NCBI GenBank assembly: GCA_001466705.2
Contig: LATX02000220.1
Location: 1 to 64,000, forward strand
DNA length: 64,000 nt
DNA from: Moniliophthora roreri
Lineage: Eukaryota; Basidiomycota; Agaricomycetes; Agaricales; Marasmiaceae
Direction of reading: 5' to 3'
Of the stretch, positions 57,651 to 64,000 are shown in pieces. How positions within the stretch are numbered: the stretch's first letter is position 1; every line of letters begins with the position of its first letter. The position numbers and the translations under genes were made by a program. The notes under the pieces are model-generated. The model saw nothing but the letters and a program-made list of their open reading frames with translations. It had not been told where the DNA came from and searched no databases.

Positions 57651-59368
57651 GTCACTTGGTGTTGTAATCAGTGTTGGTATCAATGTGTTCGTGTTCTGCA
57701 TGAATTCATCATGCCGAACTGCCTTGATACCTTTCCAGGGAGTGTAAATCACATCGCGAGCGGGGCAGGACAAGCTTGCTGTATTATCGGAACGTCTTCG
57801 ACACAATGGCCGAGTCACCACGGTTATAGAGACTCGGAGGTTTGTAACCATGACAGATAAAGAGCACGAAGAACTCGACGCACAAATCGTTCAGAAATAT
57901 CGTTTAGAAATTGCCACTTATTTACTCATCTTGAACCGAACGTTGTAAACCTTCACACTGGCTTTTCTACTTCGTGATTTCGCAGCCTCCGGCCGCGGGA
58001 AAGCTCAACCCACGGCTGAGGAGTGACCAATTGCAAGGATGATGAAGGAATACCCCGAGCTCGTCGAACTGGATAAAGAGACTCTGCTCACCAAGAAAGT
58101 GAAGACGCTTCGTGAACATGGTGAAAATCTCTGCCCAGGTTTTTAACTAGATGGCTATTGACGACGACGACCAGAGGCATTACGGATGCCAGACTTGGAT
58201 ATCCCATGATCCATCCGACTACAAGAAATGCGTATATTCAGACTTTTCCCCAAAGATCTGAATACCTGCCTTCTCCTATCGCTTGAGCATTAGTCTGAGA
58301 GACGAATGAATTATCTTGTTTGCCGCGACTCTGTACAAAGACCTCGAATCGAACATGCATAGTAATAAAGACGATAGCGCTGGATGATTAGTGAATAGGG
58401 GGCCATCATATATCATACCCGACACTAACACATAATGTTTTCTGGACAAAGAACACTGCTCACTCCTTACTTTAATTCATTCCTACCCAACAGACCGAAG
58501 CGTTACATACCCAGACGCTCAATGATCCTCTGATTGGAATTCGACCTATCACAGAGAAAAAAAGCGAGGCGGGTGAGTTCTTGTGCTGACGAAAATTTTC
58601 TCCTAGTATGCCTTTGACTACTAACATACAAGTTCATCAACGCCCAATCACTAGTCAAGAACCAAGAGATATGCATACACACGGGTTTAGGAAAAAAATC
58701 AGTTAGCCAGATTTCAGCCGGAAACCGCACCTGATTCATCAGGGAGCTGGTAGAACAAAAGGTAAGCAGAAATGGCTGCAGAAATTGGGTGATTCTGAAG
58801 TTGTGACAGGAAGCATTTCGGTGGGCAGGAAGCCAAGTCCGAAATACAGACCCGGAATCCTTCCATATTTGGAGACAATCGGCCCACATTTCTGGCCTTC
58901 CGAAAGAAGTCCATTCAGGTAAGCTTTCTGGGCTTCCTGAAATGCCCCCAATCAGACTGCCTGAAACCGGCCGTCGTGGGCCAATGGAAAAATATCTGGT
59001 AGACAGATCTGCTGCTGTTGCGGAACCCCCAAAGCTTCGACTGAAAATGCTGCGTTTCGGTAATCTCAGAAATGACACAAATCAGTATTCATTTCGGTAC
59101 GTCGAAGTTCTCGCCTTTTTCTTCACCTTTCTGATGGTCCTAAAGCGCTCCTGATTGGTTGAGTTCCAGCTCAAAGCTCGAGGCGACTTAAACTCCATGA
59201 TTCTGGACACCTTTCAATTTGCCGTATCCTGCTCCTTATTGCAGGTAAATCAGTATACGTTTCCTGTCTAACAGATTTTTCTCCTAAACCGGTGTGATAA
59301 TGTCGGGTAAGTTCAATTTTGATGGAACGAGCACGATACAGGCAGTAAGTAGGATGCAAAGTTGTGTC
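57651..59368. other. Intergenic with minor relics
   Basis: No secure gene in 1.7 kb. 57851-57949 shares a short coding-like tract with 61556-61630 (see the repeat entry). A 191-codon open frame on the minus strand (58503-59078) and overlapping shorter frames show no domain, signal or conserved motif; I read it as chance or a decayed element. Confidence 0.4.
57851..57949 (+). repeat. Dispersed short relic, also at 61556-61630
   Basis: Both places read roughly GAKGAGCAYGAA followed by CGACGCACAAATC or TTGACGCACAAATC and end near GAACGTTGTA. As protein: KEHEELDAQIVQK here and EEHEQLDAQIIHK there. They look like two fragments of the same unknown gene or element. The second one stops just before the foldback element. 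Confidence 0.4.
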
Positions 59369-61047
59369 TCACTTGATCTCCAGTTTCTCCATCGACGAGT
59401 GCATTTCAGCCTCCAAGTTGTCTGTTGTTTCCTGACTATAACCCATCTTCCTAGTCCACTCCAAGAACAGCTTGTTTGAATTAATTACCAACGTGAACCC
59501 ATTCGAATGATTCGGCGTCTTGAAACATGATGGATTTCCATTACGTCCTGGGCGGTGGAATGGATTGACTTCGATAGGCATCAACTCACAAGTCAAAGCT
59601 AGAGGATCCTTGTAACACTGTGCAACGTGTTCCCTCTGACACTCTGTATTCATCTCCTGATACTCGGTGACTGCAAAGGGTACTCCCTCTTTCACGGAAG
59701 TTAGAATGACATCGTTCCACTGGCTGTAGCACAGGATGCCGGCGTTGCAAACCACGATGGCGTCTACAGTGCGGAATCCCGGTACGTCCTGCTTGTTCCA
59801 GTACGGGATGTCAGAGAGAAAGATGGAGATGCTGCTGTGGCCACATTCTTCAGGTGAGCAATATTCGAAAACAGGACGTAAAGTGAACGTTTTGGCGGCA
59901 AGAGATGACATGTTGCCATGTGCCTTGTCAAGAACTTGGGTTATGGCAGGGCCGAACATGACGAGGACAATATCGTGGTATGGTAGCAAGAGCGCGAGTT
60001 CAGAGAAACTGTGGCGTCTGGGGTCAGATATGAACGAAAGTACGACTAACAATACTCACAGCGGAATAAAATTGAGTTCTTTTTCTACTCCAAGCAAGTT
60101 GACCACGAGACGTTTACGTGCAGATTCGGTGCCAGCTGTAGGAGATGTGACTTCCAGACAGTGTACAAGCATCTGGTATACACTCAATGGGAAGTGCATA
60201 ATCAACGCAGCGGGTGATGCCTTGGAGAGCTTTCTCCACTTGTACCAACTATCCCAATCGACAACACCTCCCTTGAACACCGTCACTATAACCGGAGGTC
60301 GTTGGTAGGGGCGATCAGAAAAATTTCGATATGGAATCAGATCTCGAGGTAGCTTCCATCCATCTTCATCTCCTGGTATCTGGGACTCCAATAAACCCTT
60401 CCCGTTGAAGAAGTCTATTGTTGACTCTTGGAACCAGGGTTCCACCTTACCTCCGAGGCGCTCCATGTCAAGATCACCGTCAAATTGGTGTAGAGAGGTC
60501 CCGCCTGGGGTGCTCCAGAAGCCGCAGGCAGATCCAAGGACATTGAAACGACCGAGAGCGATTTCAAGGTTGAGCGAACCGTCCTTCTCGATTCGACCCC
60601 ATGGAAAAGATTCCGCAATTGAACGAAACATTGGGATTCTGGCCATTTGTCGCTGTATAGTAGATACAAAAGACGGTATCGGACAGCCGCTCGTATGAGA
60701 AACTGGTCGCGCACCTTATTGGGCGCACAATGTTTCGAATGATTCAATTTCCATCTCTTCTTGGCACACTGTGTCGAATTTACAATCAGTCTCGTCCTTC
60801 TCCAGATCCAGAGTCGGAATGAGAAACAGACCTCTTTGCCGCAGTATATTATCGCTCTACACCCGGAGCACTGCAGAGCCTTTCGAGGTGGTTTAATAAA
60901 AAGGTTACAATGAGCACAAATCGGCCGAGCGCTGTAGTCTTGGTTCAATATGGATGCTGCAAGCGGATGCCCAATGGGCATCTTCTCCGCTACTACAATC
61001 TCTTGAGCTTGTTCGGTCCTTAAAGCCCAGAATTTAAGGTCGTCCAT
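59369..61047 (-). CDS. MYND-type zinc-finger protein with Mss51-like C-terminal region
   Basis: Four exons: 61047-60832, 60768-60715, 60652-60060, 60017-59369; 503 aa. The MYND finger is visible at about residues 45-88: CAHC, CSGC, IYCGKECAKKRWKLNHSKHC, with the last pair of ligands in the small second exon. The remaining 410 residues resemble the C-terminal domain found in Mss51 and many fungal MYND proteins (VDAIVVCNAGILCYSQW, PFAVTEYQEM). MYND fingers mediate protein contacts; yeast Mss51 activates COX1 translation, but most basidiomycete relatives are unstudied and this one should not be equated with Mss51. The gene appears intact. Confidence 0.8.
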
Positions 61048-61637
61048 CGCAAAAAGGCGCGTGGGTGATAGTGAAAGAAGAGAAAGTTGGACAACTTCCC
61101 ACGTCTGCGCTGTACCGTACTATGAAAATCGGATTCCCAGGGAATCGATAAGAAGTATCATCGGCCTATCGGCAAACACTATCGGAATGAACGTGGGATG
61201 GGTAGAAAGTTAAAAAAGATCTGAGCCCATGAGATCTTCGCCTCTGCGTCCATCTCGTCACAAAGTGCCACTGAGTTACTGTACTACTTGCCTGCCAGGC
61301 CCGGTCTTGCATGCCTTGACAAACGGGAAACACTTCGGCAGTCTTGACCGTCTTGTTTTGAATGTCGGGCTGAGATGAGAGCAAGATATGTACAGGACGT
61401 TCTCCTATCTTTGTGTACCAGAGGCAGCTATCTCAGCTTGATGCATGGCCATGGACAGTGATGGACTGCAAAAAGATTGTCGGTGGCTGTGCCTTGAGAC
61501 TGAGAATAGGTTATATCCACCACCACGGCCCAGCACCAGCCAGCTTATCATTTCACAGATGAAGAGCATGAACAGCTTGACGCACAAATCATTCACAAGC
61601 TTCTGTTTTTATTTGAACTGAACGTTGTAGTTCTTAT

Positions 61638-62007
61638 CACTGGGTGCAGGATCTGATAACTCCCTGGAGGTATGCAAGAATTATGTTAAACCTTATTTTG
61701 GGAGATTTCACTATAAGTCATGTGACATACATGAGAGATATGCAATCTAAAAATTTGTTTTCAAATACATATCTCTTACATATTGCATTGTATAAATTTA
61801 AATTTTTTTTTCTAATATGTATCTCTCACATATCTCTCACATATATGATTTTGTACAATGCAATATGTAAGAGATATGTATTCAAAAAAAAAATTTAGAT
61901 TGCATATCTCTCATGTATGTCACATGACTTATAGTGAAATCTCCCAAAATAAGGTTTAACATAATTCTTGCATACCTCCAGGGAGTTATCAGATCCTGCA
62001 CCCAGTG
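61638..62007. mobile_element. 370-bp foldback (almost perfect palindrome) element
   Basis: The left arm from 61638 (CACTGGGTGCAGGATCTGAT) is the reverse complement of the right arm ending at 62007. About 110 bp match nearly perfectly, and the inner part (TACATATCTCTTACATATTG and its complement) extends the pairing so that only a small AT-rich loop remains near 61800-61850. TAT stands next to both ends and may be a 3-bp target duplication. Such short palindromes are typical of MITEs moved by a transposase from elsewhere. No coding capacity. 61048-61637 to the left has no gene I can support. Confidence 0.85.
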
Positions 62008-62897
62008 TATGCAATCACACTGGCAATGCCAGAGATAGAGTTCCTGTCCTACTACAAGACAGCAAGTTTTCCTTTTCCCCCAAATCATATAGCTTACAAG
62101 GTGCAGACCCTGCATTAATATCCGTGATATGCAGGCCAGACTTCCTCTCTACCGCTTGAATGTCCGGAGCATACTTATTACAGTACAATTGCCATCAGAG
62201 CGGGACAAGAATTGGATGAAAAATTCTTTGACAAGGTCGAGTCCGGCCGTACTTTCAGATGGAGCCAATACGTGTAAGCGGTACCTAAGCCTTTTCACAA
62301 ACTACCTTCTATACATTATCAATCATCCTCTGTCGGTGAAGTGAATAATGTTGCATGTAACGTGTATCCGTGTTCTGTATAATGTCAAACCATCGTGCGA
62401 TGGAAGCGACATGCGTAGTTCGCGTCTATATTACCCAGCGAGAGTTCAATTCCTATTGTGAAGATGGCATACAGTGTTACAGTGGACTGGGTTGTCTGGG
62501 ACCATCGTTGGAGACTCGCAGGAACCTGACCCCTTGTAGGGTTACATGAAGACGCCACCATTACAGTAGGTTGTGGGTTCAGACACGTCGTTTCACAAGC
62601 AGACGTTGAGACTACTGGTCACTACATGATCTTGTACAGTATGAGATATATGGAAGAATTGTAGATATAAGTCATTGGGCATGCATGAGAAAACTGAAGA
62701 ATATTGCAAGGTTATCACGAGTAGGGCTCCAGTATCAGTGTGATCTAAAATGGGAAAAGTCGAAGGCACAATACGAGTAGAAATACAGCATGTAAAGTAT
62801 GAAGTATGATGAGCGAGGATAAGCGAACAACCAAGAGCACAGAGCAGATGAAGTGCGATAAGAGTTCTCCGGTGCAGGATACTCACAATCTCAGAAT
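62008..62897. other. Intergenic, 3' side of the right-edge kinase
   Basis: No recognisable gene. A 97-codon minus-strand frame (62593-62886) is hydrophobic and cysteine-bearing but has no features that support it; part of it is probably 3' untranslated sequence of the adjacent kinase gene. Confidence 0.35.
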
Positions 62898-64000
62898 CTA
62901 GTCATAGTTCAACGACCCGCTAGCATCACCATTAGGACCTCTCCTGTCTCTGTCAGCGTCAAGATCACCACCTCGCATTGGAGGTGCCGCGTTTCTTCCT
63001 TGAGGATCGGCGGGCCGTTGTGGTAGACCTGGTGCAGATAACTTTGGACCCGGTCCGGAGTTCCTTGGGGGAGGTCGATTCTGACGAGGGTCATTTCTTC
63101 CGCCTCCACCGTTATAAGGTCCATTTCGCATTAGTGGGGGAGGTCCGCGAGGCGGGAACCCACCGCCACCGCCACCAGGAGGTCCATATGATCTTGCGTC
63201 GAAACGTGAGCCGGGAGGACCTGGGCCTGGCGGGGGATGAGGCATTGAATATACTCCAGGTGGCAGACCGCCAGTGTAATGTATCGGCGGTGGACCCGGA
63301 GGATAACCGGCAGGAGGTGGGCCTGGCCCTGGGGGGCCGCCCGGTCCTCGATTGTTGAAGTGAGGAATGGCCATTGCTCGATGTTGGGGCTCGTGTCGAT
63401 GTGGTGGTGGTAGTGGTGGTGGTAGTACTACAGCAGCGGGCGGCGGTCGTTGATGCATGCGTTGACTTCGTTTGTCGAACTCGTGCGAGGCTTCGTAGAT
63501 AGGAAGGCTGCAAAATTACGATCAGATACCACTTGAAAGGATATTTTCGCCTGTTCTCACCTCTTTGGATCAGCAGGTAACGGGTCTGTCCAGAAGTAAT
63601 CGTGATTCAGAGCTTCTTCAGCAGTAATCCTTTCTTGGGGATTACACGTCAGAAGCTTGTCAAGGAGGTCGCACGTCTCCTGGCCAACACTGCATATGTT
63701 CAAAGGGGTAAGCAGATGTATGAAAGGATAACATCCGCAATACTGACACTTCATACGCTTGCCTGATCTTTCTGGGATAAGTAGTATTCCACCGCTTTAT
63801 ACCTTCACAGCCGGGTAGCTGGTCGAAATTGGGCCAAGAGTGCTGATTCGGAGTACCACAGAGCTGCCATATCCTTTCCAGCTGGTCAATATCGGAGTTT
63901 CCTGGCAGGATGGGTCGACGGTTGAACATCTCTCCAAGGATGCATCTGACGGCCTATGAGTACAAGACGATGTACGGATGGCTAACACGAACCCGATGCC
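62898..64000 (-). CDS. Cdk9/Bur1-like cyclin-dependent kinase, C-terminal part
   Basis: Cut by the right edge; visible exons 64000-63993, 63945-63748, 63689-63561, 63507-62898, about 314 residues. The kinase C-lobe shows GIGCILGEMFNRRPIL, GNSDIDQLERIWQLCGTPN, DLLDKLLTCNPQERITAEEA and ALNHDYFWTDPLPADPK, followed by LPIYEASHEFDKR. The last 150 residues are rich in Pro and Gly (RGPPP, GPPPAGYPPGPPP). This fits the fungal transcriptional CDKs of the Cdk9/Bur1 group that phosphorylate RNA polymerase II and elongation factors. The catalytic loop and cyclin-binding helix lie outside the window, so Ctk1/Cdk12 cannot be fully excluded. Confidence 0.8.

Noticed and set aside
58503..59078. 191-codon open frame on the minus strand
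   Set aside because: No recognisable domain, signal or splice context; two other frames are also open over parts of it.
1..64000. tRNA, rRNA, CRISPR arrays and bacterial-type operons
   Set aside because: None seen on either strand by eye; the sequence is eukaryotic with spliced genes.

Overview
The window is nuclear DNA of a filamentous basidiomycete, most likely a mushroom-forming Agaricomycete. The evidence is genes cut by many short introns (about 45-70 nt, GT-AG with a few GC-AG), a decayed KDZ-type transposon, a tandem expansion of fungal-type protein kinases, and single-copy fungal housekeeping genes (Vps11, an ATP synthase subunit, a Hrp1-like RNA-binding protein, a Cdk9/Bur1-like kinase).

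Layout. 1-3.6 kb: remains of a KDZ transposase on the minus strand, with stops and frameshifts. 5.0-31.8 kb: a cluster of five paralogous kinases on the plus strand, all with the same N-terminal module and the same intron positions in the kinase part, but each built differently. Gene A (5007-9284) and gene E (27237-31837) carry a RhoGEF (DH) region in front of the kinase. Gene B (10939-14484) has an Argonaute MID-PIWI region behind the kinase. Gene C (17096-20379) has an AMP-binding (adenylate-forming) enzyme behind it. Gene D (22255-24963) has a long, probably disordered tail. Decayed copies of one multi-spanning membrane-protein family follow genes B, C, D and E, so the array looks like repeated duplication of a kinase plus membrane-protein unit. 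A/E and C/D are recent duplicate pairs that include flanking DNA; the C copy was later hit by a 568-bp inverted-repeat element.

33.7-46.5 kb: oxidoreductases and a transporter: a dihydroflavonol-reductase-like SDR, two tandem D-amino-acid oxidases, two convergent 3-beta-HSD-family dehydrogenases and a DHA2-type MFS transporter. Whether they form a pathway cannot be read from sequence.

46.7-64 kb: conserved genes: a two-RRM RNA-binding protein, a candidate small secreted protein, ATP synthase subunit j/Atp18 (63 aa, three exons), Vps11, an AtuA/DUF1446 protein, a MYND-finger protein and, cut by the right edge, a Cdk9/Bur1-like kinase. A nearly perfect 370-bp foldback element lies between the last two.

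The most unusual content is the set of kinase fusions. In B and C the junction lies inside one uninterrupted exon, so it does not depend on a splice prediction. The PIWI part of B has lost two of the four slicer residues and lacks the N and PAZ domains, an arrangement resembling prokaryotic short Argonautes joined to an effector. Exon boundaries were worked out by hand from splice consensus, phase continuity and comparison between paralogues; no database search was possible.
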